From Siphonodentalium dalli (lineage: Eukaryota; Mollusca; Scaphopoda; Gadilida; Siphonodentaliidae): 64,000 nucleotides of DNA. The stretch lies in the NCBI GenBank assembly GCA_032622095.1, contig CP136066.1:155643152-155707151 (forward strand), given 5' to 3'. The stretch's first letter is position 1, and each line of letters starts with the position of its first letter. A program made the position numbers and the translations under genes. The notes below the pieces were generated by a model. That model made no database searches. It had not been told where the DNA came from and worked only from the letters and a program-made list of their open reading frames with translations. Positions 47,401 through 52,088 of this stretch are shown here, piece after piece.

Positions 47401-48557
47401 CTAACTATTTGTAATGGCAATATAGAGATAGTGTGTGGTAAGCTAAAGTGGTTAGTTGTGCCCGCTTTTTTAATCTTGGGCTAGAGATGTCCTCCTTTTC
47501 AACTATTTCGTAATTTTAGAACACCCATCAAATTGCGTTTGAGCAGCACCAGATTACTATTTCCGGAAATTCCGAAACTGATAAAGACATTGCATTTTCG
47601 GCATTGAATATTGCATTAAAGATTGTTTTCAAGGTATTCCGCAATGCATGTCAGACAGAGTTATTAAAGGGGAGGTTAAGTGAACAATTTTTAATGGGGA
47701 TTTCCATGCAATTCTGCGAAGCAAAAGTTACAGAGTTGCACATACCTTGCACATACTAGTACCGGTACCGTACTTCTGAGTGTGATTTGATGTGGTATAA
47801 TATTGGAAACAACAGCTACCGGTACCATATTTATCTGCCGGGTCCGCTTGGTAAATTATAAAATTTTGCAATAAATATATTTTGATAATTTTTTTGGAAA
47901 AATCAATATAAAATTCAAAAATAAATACACCAACATTATATTATAATGGAACAAGTTACAAGCGGACCCGCCAGATAAATACCTGTTGTTTCCAATACCA
48001 CATCTTGAAAGTCACATTCAGAAGTATGACTATGTGCAACTCTGTAACTTTTGATCTGCAGATTTGCATGGAAATCCCCATTCAAAATTGGTCACTAGAG
48101 TCTAGACCTCTCCTTAAAGTTAAACCATTATATCATTATCAGACATCGATTGACGTGGTATTGGCAGTGGTAAACACAACTGCACAGTCACAAAATGAGT
48201 GATTGTTTTGATTTGTTTGAAAGTGATTGGAGAATATATAGATGAATTCAACTAGGTTAGCTGAATACAGCTAGTGTAGCTGTATTATCACATTTGCGAA
48301 ACCTGGTACCGTCAGATGACCAGTTGTTTTTTTTGGTTGATTCAATCATTGATCTTTGATTTTGAATGATTGATGATCTTGTTGGCTCAGGAAACTTGCT
48401 GAAATGGAACTAATTTCCAATTTGCTGTATTGTTGATTCAGAATTATGATAACGTACCTGTCTGGTCTTCTGTTGAATCTTGCCGTTGAGTTATAGCATA
48501 GTTTTGGTCAATGTCATTAGTGGTTTTCTGATCGGGAGGCGAAATGGCTGTCGCCAT
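14343..48557 (-). CDS. PIP5K1: Type I phosphatidylinositol-4-phosphate 5-kinase, 13 coding exons (3' tail not placed)
   Basis: The enzyme phosphorylates PI4P to PI(4,5)P2 at the plasma membrane, feeding phospholipase C signalling, endocytosis and actin control. Thirteen exons, listed separately, join in frame over 1501 bases. In the joined protein the glycine-rich loop NPGASGS lies near residue 188, the ATP-binding lysine of FIIKT is at about 207, [10 protein letters not shown] at about 272, the catalytic [11 protein letters not shown] at about 334, and the metal-binding IGIID Asp at about 449. The specificity loop KKKFEHTLK follows at about 457. The Glu in this loop and the RPSYYAKRF segment are type I hallmarks, separating it from type II/III kinases. 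The loop usually reads EHSWK or similar; here Leu replaces Trp. The ATG at 48557 was chosen because it opens the first frame that splices into the conserved exons. The poorly conserved C-terminus was not found with confidence. Confidence 0.95.
14832..15881 (-). mobile_element. Non-autonomous hAT element 2
   Basis: Termini TAGAGATGGGCGGTT and AACCGCCCATCACTA (one mismatch in 15) lie inside a perfect 8-bp duplication TGTATCAC (14824-14831, 15882-15889). Both ends have CGGTTTTCGGTTT iterations. It encodes only an N-terminal BED finger fragment. Confidence 0.92.
15388..15600 (-). pseudogene. BED-type zinc finger, N-terminus of a hAT transposase
   Basis: A 70-residue frame starting [19 protein letters not shown], with a C.C pair in [10 protein letters not shown] and then NTSNLAR. 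BED fingers have W.YF...C..C...NLRRHL.H; here the final His-containing stretch is altered (NLARQSKTK) and the frame stops soon after. The catalytic RNase H-like domain is absent, so the element cannot move itself. Confidence 0.75.
16375..17100 (+). repeat. Tandem array family B (~160-bp unit) with GGAC tail and hairpin
   Basis: GGGGCATAACTC anchors at 16717 and 16877 are 160 bp apart, with more diverged units before. Each has CAGAACCCAAGTTCGAA and AAAGTTATCATCCGGA. The array ends with GGACGGACGCCCGGACGGAC (about 17018-17060) and the hairpin TACGGCCGTTTTTTCAAACG GGCGTA near 17072-17097. Long frames on the minus strand here are artefacts of the repeat. Confidence 0.7.
17238..17370 (-). CDS. PIP5K1: PIP5K exon 12, activation segment (residues 427-471)
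   Basis: 133 bp between tttttcag and gtaagt. Contains [20 protein letters not shown] with the following Asp (DFG-like metal ligand), then [15 protein letters not shown]. The Glu and di-lysine of the specificity loop are kept. The usually aromatic position after EH.. is Leu. Confidence 0.96.
17921..17982. mobile_element. Minimal P3 foldback: perfect 62-bp palindrome
   Basis: TTAACCCTTTCAGTGCCAAG, then TTCGATTTTTG, followed directly by the exact complement. The two arms are 31 bp each with no loop, and TTAA is at both ends. It equals the two P3 termini fused head to head. Confidence 0.85.
18072..18186 (-). CDS. PIP5K1: PIP5K exon 11 (residues 389-426)
   Basis: 115 bp. The acceptor ttctccag was chosen over an upstream AG because only it keeps the frame with exon 10. 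It encodes [20 protein letters not shown] and ALESI...VMDTDDVP, resembling the vertebrate YSTAMESI...METDD segment. Confidence 0.88.
18350..19125 (+). repeat. Tandem array family C (174-bp unit) with GGAC tail and hairpin
   Basis: AAACAAAGATGAATAAC recurs at 18381, 18554, 18728 and 18902 (steps 173, 174, 174). The array closes with CGGACGGACGTACGGACGG (19040-19072) and TATACCCCCCG...GGGGGTATA (19090-19122). It lies in the PIP5K intron just upstream of exon 11 in transcript order. Confidence 0.75.
19760..20260 (+). repeat. Tandem array family D, first block (~150-bp unit)
   Basis: Units with GACCTCATTTGAACAAATCTGAAT-like anchors at about 19821, 19972 and 20110, and AAGAATTACTATG.GAAAC spacers. 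Related blocks are at 21055-21440 and 22195-22600. Confidence 0.6.
20330..21055 (+). repeat. Duplicated CCCCC-rich segment plus foldback piece
   Basis: A segment beginning AGTAGGGGGTCAAAACTC and running to ATATACCCCCC...TTTCTTTGAAAAATAAG occurs twice (about 20335-20500 and 20625-20890). A piece of the GAGGGTGAATTTAGTG-type foldback follows at 20964-21055. Confidence 0.5.
21055..21440 (+). repeat. Family D block ending in a GACAGA tail
   Basis: Two family D units, then GACAGATGGATAGA-type repeats (21330-21390) and ATATACCCCCCAATTTTTCTTC without the closing hairpin arm. Confidence 0.55.
21500..21725. repeat. Foldback repeat, GAGGTCCCCA family, shortened
   Basis: GAATGAGGTCCCCAAAAGGT ... GTTGAAGTTGGTGAT ... 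CTAGGGACCTCATTCTGCAAA. Same family as 6388 with a shorter middle. Confidence 0.6.
22195..22600 (+). repeat. Family D block with (GGAC)n tail and AGCTC hairpin
   Basis: Two units 156 bp apart (anchors 22240, 22396), then GGACGGACGGACGGACAGAC (22495-22550). The hairpin TAGCTCCACCGGAGAC-TTC-GTCTCAGGTGAGCTA (22563-22597) closes it, followed by AAAAA. Confidence 0.72.
22775..22935 (-). repeat. tRNA-derived SINE-like fragment
   Basis: On the minus strand CCGAGTGGTAGCGTACTGG resembles a polymerase III A box, and GGGAATCGAAACC (22873-22861) a B box, at tRNA-like spacing. It is followed by AT-rich non-tRNA sequence. It does not fold as a functional tRNA by eye. Confidence 0.4.
23385..23575 (-). repeat. 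Foldback repeat (GAGGTCCCCA family) next to PIP5K exon 10
   Basis: Reverse-oriented copy: CATCACCAACTTTAACTGG ... CACTAAATTCACCCTCTGGG GACCTCATTCTG. It ends about 25 bp from the exon 10 donor. Confidence 0.6.
23601..23709 (-). CDS. PIP5K1: PIP5K exon 10, variable insert (residues 353-389)
   Basis: 109 bp between gttgaag and gtgagt. It starts [10 protein letters not shown] and is rich in Ser/Gly/Pro, matching the variable low-complexity insert between the MDYSLL motif and the activation segment in animal type I kinases. Phases agree with exons 9 and 11. A foldback repeat (to about 23575) lies only some 25 bp beyond its donor. Confidence 0.8.
24000..24450 (+). repeat. Family G repeat with GACAGA tail and AGCTCAA hairpin
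   Basis: Two units sharing CCAAGATGGCTGCTGGCGGC and CATGTTTTTCATCGAAAATC, then AGATAGACAGACAGATGATG and the hairpin AGCTCAAACTTGAC-TTT-GTCAAGTTGAGC (24412-24440). Other pieces: 27065-27165, 29215-29330, 35040-35270, 60700-60850, 61430-62030. Confidence 0.65.
24780..24857 (-). CDS. PIP5K1: PIP5K exon 9, catalytic MDYSLLL motif (residues 327-352)
   Basis: 78 bp after a ttttttatag acceptor, ending at gtatgt. It encodes [20 protein letters not shown]; the Asp of MDYSLL is the catalytic residue of the family. Too short to appear as an open frame on its own. It was found by following the exon 8 donor downstream. Confidence 0.96.
25553..25824. repeat. Long inverted repeat, ~115-bp arms
   Basis: GTATCATAACATGTACTAGG ... 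GACAAATTGTAAAAAAATGA ... ACAACCAATA pairs with the region 25708-25824 read in reverse, with scattered mismatches and a loop of about 40 bp. MITE-like. Confidence 0.65.
26140..26690 (-). pseudogene. Decayed coding fragment of an unidentified protein
   Basis: Reading the minus strand from about 26680: [20 protein letters not shown], then [20 protein letters not shown] and [14 protein letters not shown]. Near 26450 the meaningful frame shifts by one and continues as [37 protein letters not shown] and [19 protein letters not shown]. One in-frame stop follows, then [19 protein letters not shown]. The order and composition look like a real globular protein. A frameshift plus a stop in an intronless stretch point to a decayed copy. 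I do not recognise the family. A short frame opening [19 protein letters not shown] on this strand near 26825 might be its start. Confidence 0.5.
27934..29058 (+). pseudogene. Non-LTR reverse transcriptase fragment
   Basis: The frame opens after a TGA at 27931. Visible motifs are [18 protein letters not shown], then [17 protein letters not shown], the active-site [11 protein letters not shown], then [11 protein letters not shown] and [12 protein letters not shown], and later [14 protein letters not shown]. Only one nonsense codon (TAA, 28780-28782) interrupts about 370 codons, with no frameshift, suggesting fairly recent insertion. The endonuclease and fingers are missing. Confidence 0.85.
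27945..29213 (+). mobile_element. 5'-truncated CR1/L2-type LINE
   Basis: Retains the second half of the reverse transcriptase and the C-terminal region, then a tail with AGCGCTATATAAAAACTATT and (TTA)n at 29190-29213, a typical 3' end for this group. Sits in the PIP5K intron between exons 8 and 9, on the strand opposite to the gene. The 5' boundary is uncertain. Confidence 0.8.
29563..29645. repeat. Hairpin, 20-bp arms
   Basis: CTATGCCAAAATAGTGGTCC (29571-29590) pairs with 29618-29637 with one mismatch around a GGGGA...TCCCC inner stem. Confidence 0.65.
30284..30533. mobile_element. piggyBac-like MITE, family P2 (complete)
   Basis: Flanked by TTAA at 30280-30283 and 30534-30537; CCCCTTCTATAC...TATAGAAAGGG ends. 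Internal GTTCAGATAATAAGTTCAAC pairs with GTTGAACTTATTACCTGAAC. Ends 32 bp from PIP5K exon 8. Confidence 0.72.
30569..30808 (-). CDS. PIP5K1: PIP5K exon 8 (residues 247-326)
   Basis: 240 bp, the largest exon, phase 0. It contains [15 protein letters not shown], the hinge-side strand, then [18 protein letters not shown] and [10 protein letters not shown], and ends [10 protein letters not shown] at a gtatgt donor. All are strongly conserved in type I PIP5K. Confidence 0.96.
31627..31686 (-). CDS. PIP5K1: PIP5K exon 7 (residues 227-246)
   Basis: A short 60-bp exon, phase 0, between atttcag and gtgagt. It encodes [20 protein letters not shown], matching the family segment [16 protein letters not shown]. 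Confidence 0.95.
31822..31966. mobile_element. piggyBac-like MITE, family P1, right half missing
   Basis: TTAA (31818-31821) then CCCTTTGATGACGGGAG and the first hairpin GCGAGTTTCCCATATGGAGA CTCGC. Breaks off near CAATTGTTAGG. Confidence 0.65.
31967..34036. other. 2-kb intronic stretch, possible unclassified long repeat
   Basis: Less AT-rich than its surroundings, with a TATA-like CTATATAAGCC at 32387 and no coding frame. It could be a solo LTR, but I found no matching terminal TG/CA pair with a duplication. Confidence 0.25.
34041..34280. mobile_element. piggyBac-like MITE, family P1 (complete)
   Basis: TTAA at 34037-34040 and 34281-34284; CCCTTCCATG...CATGAAAGG ends, inverted relative to the copy at 3863. 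Lies 80 bp from PIP5K exon 6. Confidence 0.72.
34361..34513 (-). CDS. PIP5K1: PIP5K exon 6, ATP-binding loop and lysine (residues 176-226)
   Basis: 153 bp, phase 0. Contains [17 protein letters not shown] (glycine-rich loop) and [19 protein letters not shown] with the nucleotide-binding lysine, ending PGYYM at a gtaaat donor. Very close to the family consensus. Confidence 0.96.
34559..34756. mobile_element. piggyBac-like MITE, family P2
   Basis: TTAA at 34555-34558 and 34757-34760; CCGTTTCTTTAC ... AAAAAGAG ends. Shares GGAAATGTCCAGATAATAAG with the copy at 30284. Confidence 0.62.
35040..35270 (+). repeat. Family G repeat fragment
   Basis: TTTTCATCAAAAATCGTTCA, CCAATAAATGCGGAG and CATATGAAGTTTGGTGAT match 24090-24320. 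No tail or hairpin here. Confidence 0.6.
35402..35519 (-). CDS. PIP5K1: PIP5K exon 5 (residues 136-175)
   Basis: 118 bp between attgtag and gtaagt. It encodes [19 protein letters not shown] and [20 protein letters not shown], nearly invariant in type I kinases ([31 protein letters not shown]). Confidence 0.95.
36296..36470. mobile_element. piggyBac-like MITE, family P1, truncated
   Basis: ATAA then CCCTTCCATGACTTGAG and GCGAGTCTCCCATAGGGAG. Breaks off in TCTCTTATATATAAAAG. Confidence 0.6.
36733..36978. mobile_element. piggyBac-like MITE, family P1
   Basis: CCCTTCCATGACTGGAG ... CCATGAAAGGG, flanked by decayed targets TTAG and TAAA. Confidence 0.65.
37258..37399. repeat. Near-perfect hairpin, 65-bp arms, 12-base loop
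   Basis: The left arm 37258-37322 (AATATACACATAGTGTTTCT ...) pairs with 37335-37399 with about four mismatches around the loop GAGCTTCAGCGA. Flanks hold two copies of a segment marked TATTTAACCTGCT..CCC.GGAATG (about 37115 and 37585), so it may sit in a third tandem unit. Confidence 0.75.
37890..38110 (+). repeat. Local duplication
   Basis: TTCCTGCTAAGTGCTTTGAT occurs at about 37958 and 38077, each preceded by GGATACC.TGGTT. Part of a family B unit (AACTCTGGTGAAAATTAATG) follows at 38130. Confidence 0.5.
38713..38843 (-). CDS. PIP5K1: PIP5K exon 4, start of kinase core (residues 93-136)
   Basis: 131 bp ending in a split codon at gtaagt. It contains [21 protein letters not shown] and [15 protein letters not shown], the conserved opening of the lipid kinase domain (family pattern AIQLGI...KPERDVLMQDF..VES.FFP). 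The acceptor gtaaag|AAA gives three lysines in a row at the exon 3/4 junction. Confidence 0.93.
38844..40638. other. PIP5K intron 3, no recognised element
   Basis: I see no additional exon and no repeat shared with the rest of the window. Confidence 0.4.
40639..40749 (-). CDS. PIP5K1: PIP5K exon 3 (residues 56-92)
   Basis: 111 bp, phase 0 at both ends, after a ctttttcag acceptor and before gtatgt. It encodes [18 protein letters not shown], matching the segment (GHR.VD..G.TTYKK) just before the kinase core in animal type I PIP5Ks. Confidence 0.9.
41456..42330. mobile_element. Non-autonomous hAT element 3
   Basis: Termini TAGAGGTGCCACGATTA and TAATCGTGGTACCCCTA (two mismatches in 17), flanked by TTCTGGAG (41448-41455) and ATCTGGAG (42331-42338), an 8-bp duplication with one change. 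Subterminal AATCGAT/ATCGATTA motifs are iterated at both ends. No transposase; 875 bp in PIP5K intron 2. Confidence 0.82.
42392..42534. mobile_element. CAGTAATGC MITE, complete 143-bp copy
   Basis: CAGTAATGCTCTAATAAATC ... GATTAATTAGAGCATTACTG flanked by TA on both sides. Ends and TA target fit a Tc1/mariner-type MITE. It starts 54 bp from the edge of hAT element 3. Confidence 0.75.
42775..42839 (-). CDS. PIP5K1: PIP5K exon 2 (residues 34-55)
   Basis: 65 bp between a tttacag acceptor and a gtaaat donor. It completes a split Ala codon and encodes an Arg/Gly/Glu-rich stretch including [15 protein letters not shown]. The phase matches exons 1 and 3. Low conservation; called mainly from splice sites and frame continuity. 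Confidence 0.75.
43889..43979. mobile_element. CAGTAATGC MITE, 91-bp internal deletion copy
   Basis: CAGTAATGCCCTAAATAATT ... TGATGGCATTACTG flanked by TA. The part matching GGAAATATGGCTTGTTGCC of the full copy is missing. Confidence 0.7.
44380..44462. mobile_element. CAGTAATGC MITE, right half
   Basis: TTGGAAAGCTCTCACTGATT and CTCTGCTGCGGTTAAGGAGT, ending GGGCATTACTG next to TA. Confidence 0.55.
44795..45489. repeat. Intron 1 copy of the PIP5K 5' flank
   Basis: Direct repeat of 48581-49301. It starts CAACTGACATTGACGTGAGG at both loci and shares ATGGCGGG.GTTCCCATATAT, TGACAAGATGTCTC and an iterated TTTCTCTTAAC segment. It lacks the roughly 180 bp found at about 48700-48890 in the other copy and keeps some 170 bp lost there (about 45291-45457). 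Confidence 0.8.
45545..45570 (+). repeat. Poly-G run
   Basis: 26 consecutive G; a second broken G run lies at 45769-45799. Such runs are hard to sequence and may mark assembly joins. Confidence 0.8.
45826..46837. repeat. 1012-bp tandem duplication, copy 1
   Basis: GGAAGGGAAAGTTTAATGAG to TGCCGGGTCCGCTTG. By eye identical to copy 2 over its whole length. Contains a remnant GGACGGACGG tail with AGCTCCACAAGAGACTCCGT hairpin (about 46000-46070). Confidence 0.9.
46838..47851. repeat. 1012-bp tandem duplication, copy 2
   Basis: Same sequence as copy 1, offset by exactly 1012 bases. Its last part (47661-47851) is also the left arm of an inverted repeat. Confidence 0.9.
47661..48122. repeat. Imperfect inverted repeat, ~165-190-bp arms
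   Basis: Left arm 47661-47851, loop 47852-47958, right arm 47959-48122. Arms share TCTGGCGGGTCCGCTTG, ATTGGAAACAACAG, AAAAGTTACAGAGTTGCACA and AATGGGGATTTCCATGCA. A foldback element, or two copies of one repeat in opposite directions. Confidence 0.7.
48458..48557 (-). CDS. PIP5K1: PIP5K exon 1 (start codon, residues 1-33)
   Basis: Begins [10 protein letters not shown] and ends ...TEDQT plus one base at a gtacgtt donor (48457-48451). Polar, disordered N-terminus with no motif. The upstream leader carries two short upstream ORFs. The region from 48581 outward is duplicated inside intron 1. Confidence 0.85.
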
Positions 48558-48650
48558 TGTCTGATTGTTTCAGTTTTTGACAACTGACATTGACGTGAGG
48601 CGAAAATCGCGTTACATGGCGGGCGTTCCCATATATATCAACCCACTTCC
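48558..48650 (-). promoter_or_regulatory. PIP5K leader/promoter region with two upstream ORFs
   Basis: Reading toward the start codon there is a TATATAT tract near 48630, then CGCCATGTAA (48617-48612), a start codon followed at once by a stop in a good context. Next comes a six-codon upstream ORF (48590-48570) ending 12 bases before the main ATG. Whether these lie in the transcript depends on the start site, which is not visible here. Confidence 0.4.
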
Positions 48651-49301
48651 TTCTTGAAATTAAGGATGTTGCATTTTCAGCATGTTAAAAGCTAGCTTTA
48701 TGTAAAATTGCACAGACACTCCCCTAAATTAATCGAAATATCACAACTATTTATATATTTCAGATCATGCCAGACACTACCTTCACATGCGCACAGACAC
48801 TTCCTGTTTTCATTTCAAGCTAGACAACTCTACGTAATTTTCCAATGACACTACAAAATAGGGTTGTTCCTCTTGGTGAAGACAAAAATAATAAAAATAT
48901 AATGACAAGATGTCTCCAAAAGTTAGTTCTATTGTCACTAGACTTATACCACTAACACTCACTTTCTATGGGAGGCCAAATTCACATTTAATAGCTATTT
49001 CCTCTTTTAAAAAATATTTCTCTTAACAAAAAATAAATTTCTCTTAACATAAATTTAATTGCAATGAACAATCTTGAATCAATTCGGAAGTCTTTTAAAT
49101 TGATCAGAATTGATTTTTCGTTAAGAAGATGCTTTGAATTCAATTTCTCTTAACAGGAATTCTAACACAAAAAATATGAATCTTCCATAAGCTGATATTA
49201 GCATTTATCTGAAACTGTGCCAAACATTTATCAGTCTAGTGAATCGCCATACACGTGTGCGTTTATATAGGCAACAAAACATAATTTATCTTTACAAAAA
49301 A
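48581..49301. repeat. PIP5K 5'-flank segment, outer copy
   Basis: Counterpart of 44795-45489. Its inner edge is 24 bases upstream of the PIP5K start codon, so it contains the likely promoter. Confidence 0.8.
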
Positions 49302-49409
49302 ATGTGGCCACCGCATTCTTCTGAAAATTTATATAATTTCTTTTGCAACAAGAAACCAATCCTTCTTAACGGAAAACAATTCTATGGGAGGCCCTTTTCA
49401 CATTTATTA

Positions 49410-50010
49410 TTTATATGCGCTAAAGCGAAAATATTTGCGCTTAAGCGAAAATATGTGTCTATCAATTTAATCGCGCTTAAGCGCAAATCATTTCCGCTTA
49501 AACGCAAATTATTTGCGCTTAAATTAAGCGCAAATACCTAAGACTCCCTTACTTCCCTCTGATTGTGAATGATTGAGTCCATCTCATATTATATTATCTC
49601 AAAAGTTGAAGAAAAAACATATTTCCATATGCATATCAGCATCTCTGTCCCTGGTGTCCCAATAATTGGTGCATCACTCCCAGAGTTCTAGTATATTTTA
49701 TTAAAGGGACATCTCTTGCACAGATATATACCATTTCCATGGCCATAAATTGGGAATTAGGGGTTACTGGGGGCTTGCTTCCCTCATATGGTGTACTTAT
49801 TGACTTGAAATAAGGGAAAAACCCCTATTTTCATATTATCAGCATCCCTGTCCCAAATAATTTGTGTCTCCATCCCAGAGATCTAGTATATTTTATAAAA
49901 GAGACATATCCTGCACAGATCTATACCATGTCCATGGTCATAAAAGGGATCTTGGGTTACTGGGGGATTGCTTCCCTCATATGGTGGGCCTATCTTCACT
50001 TTCTTATTCT
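49410..50010 (+). repeat. GCGCTTAAGCGC cluster plus ~193-bp tandem units (family F)
   Basis: 49410-49535 holds seven or more variants of TTTGCGCTTAAGCGCAAAT. Then come two units with CTTCCCTCATATGG anchors at 49777 and 49970, each with CATATTATCAGCATC.CTGTC and CTAGTATATTTTAT. A second locus with the same order is at 53150. Confidence 0.65.
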
Positions 50011-50064
50011 TTCGTCCCATATATACAAGCTGAACCAAATTACAAGGGTTTGCTCACTCAAATT

Positions 50065-50142
50065 ACACACACACACACCCCCACACACACACCCCCACCC
50101 TCACACACCCCACACACACACACACACCCTCACACACACACA
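50065..50142 (+). repeat. (CA)n microsatellite
   Basis: CA repeats broken by CCC and CCT. The His/Thr-rich frames across it are not genes. Confidence 0.85.
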
Positions 50143-50299
50143 GATTAAAAGTATTGTGTACAATTGTGAATTTCGAATCGAAAGAGATAATGTTTTGTAG
50201 AACAAATTGCTTATGTGTATCCTCAAACAACCCATCGTTACATTAATAAAAGGTCAGCTGACCACAGTTTCCCCCGAAAACGTGGCAAGTCGATGCCGC

Positions 50300-51475
50300 T
50301 TTGTTAAAGAAATTAAAAAAAAATGTTGAAATTTTCTAAGTCGAAAAGGGTTAATAACTCTGTAAAAAAAAAAATTATGTCATCTATATACATGTTGCAC
50401 ATCTCCAATATGGCTGATGGGGTCATTGTCACAAGGCTCCGGTCACATTCGTAGCCAGCTTTTTAAATCAATCACAAATGTAGCCAGCTTTTCTACTGCG
50501 ATCACATTTGTAGCCAGCTTTTCATATTCATGTGAGCCTCAATGAACAAGATTAGGTTAGTCTCATTTTTCTGAGTTGATGAATGAAAAACAACATCAAT
50601 TTTAATTTGATATTAGTTCATCTAATAACCTGAGGTTTCCGACCAATGTCGTTAGATGCTCGAATTATATATTCCAATATAAGTTGATAAACGAAGTCAG
50701 TTTTGGAGCATGACGTCGGCATTTTAGTCACGAACGCGATGACGTCATATTTCGCGCCATATAAAGCATGGAATTAGAAAAGCTGGCTACGAATGTGATC
50801 GCCGGCGAAAAGCTGGCTACATTTGTGATCGATTTAAAAAGCTGGCTACGAATGTGACCGAAGCCTTGTGACAATGACCCCATCGGCTCCAATATGTGGG
50901 TAACAATACTCTGAAGTTTCAATTATCTACGATCAAAACTGTAGGAGGAGTTGATTACACCATGAAGGTACCCTCATACAGAAAATTAAAAAAAATGTTG
51001 AAATTTTCTAAGTCGAAAAGGGTTAATAACTCTGTCAAAAAATAATTCTTCCGTCATCTATATACATGTTGCACATCTCCAATATGTGGGTAACAATAAT
51101 CTGAAGTTTCAAATATCTACGATCAAAACTGTAGGAGGAGTTGATTACACCATGAAGGTACCCTCATACAGAAAATTATAAAAAATGTTGAAATTTTCTA
51201 AGTCGAAAAGGGTTAATAACTCTGTCAAAAATAATTTTTCCGTAATCTATATACATGTTGCACATCTTCAATATATGGGCAACAACATTCTGAAGTTTCA
51301 AATCTCTAGGATGAAAACTGTAGGAGGAGATTATTACACCATGAATGTACTCAAAAGTGTGACGGACGGACGAACGGACGGACGGATAGACAGACGAACA
51401 GACGGACGAACGGACGGACGGACCCCGATTCTATAATCCCCCAAAAATAAAATTTTCAGGGGACAAAAATACAGT
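50300..51475 (+). repeat. Tandem array family E (190-bp unit) with GGAC tail
   Basis: ATGTTGAAATTTTCTAAGTC begins units at 50323, 50995 and 51185. The last step is 190 bp; the first becomes 188 after removing the Mutator-like insertion and its duplication. Ends in GACGGACGAACGGACGGACG (51361-51423) and a short CCCCCAAAAATAAAATTTTC AGGGG hairpin. Confidence 0.75.
50413..50887. mobile_element. Mutator-like (MULE) non-autonomous element
   Basis: Perfect 9-bp duplication TCCAATATG (50404-50412, 50888-50896) around termini GCTGATGGGGTCATTG and its complement with one mismatch. The long inverted ends (about 120 bp) each hold three copies of GATCACATT.GTAGCCAGCTT. A 9-bp duplication fits Mutator. 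Empty sites exist in the neighbouring array units. Confidence 0.82.
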
Positions 51476-52088
51476 TGATCAAAATACGCGATTTCAGCCT
51501 TCAAAGTAACACTACCATACGTTCCGATTCTGCTTTCGGAGTGTTCCGATTCACGACACGCACATTCTCGGCGTTCCGATTCCTGACATGGATAAATGTT
51601 TACCGTAATCCAATTAGTTGCGATGTTTTTTTTTATCTTCCTATAATATCTTGAGGTACTTTAATAAAAAGACCAAACATACATCTATATTGGAAGCCAA
51701 ATTGACATTTAATAAATAATTGAGTTTAAAGGTACTCAATCCGATTCGATGGTCCCCATATCATCAGATTCCAACAACAACAACAACGTTTTTTATTTTA
51801 AATGCGGCTCCAGTTACCAGACTCGATTAATTGCCCAAAAATAATGCTAACCACAGTCAACTATAGTACAAAATTGCCCAAAACCCGTTATTTATCAATA
51901 TTTTTTCAATTTTGCTGGTTTGCCAATTATCTGACCGAAAAAGCCACTTGATTTTAGAGAGACATAGAGTTATCCATCTTCATCCGCAATTTGGTCCGAT
52001 ACCGTCTTCCCGTCGACCTTTTACATGGCCACTAAAATTATCGGTGGTGAAAAATAATGGATTTCAAAAATCGATATCTGATCACTCT

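Noticed and set aside
49862..50200. 94- and 112-codon frames rich in His, Thr and Pro
   Set aside because: They run through the (CA)n microsatellite and family F repeat; no protein features.
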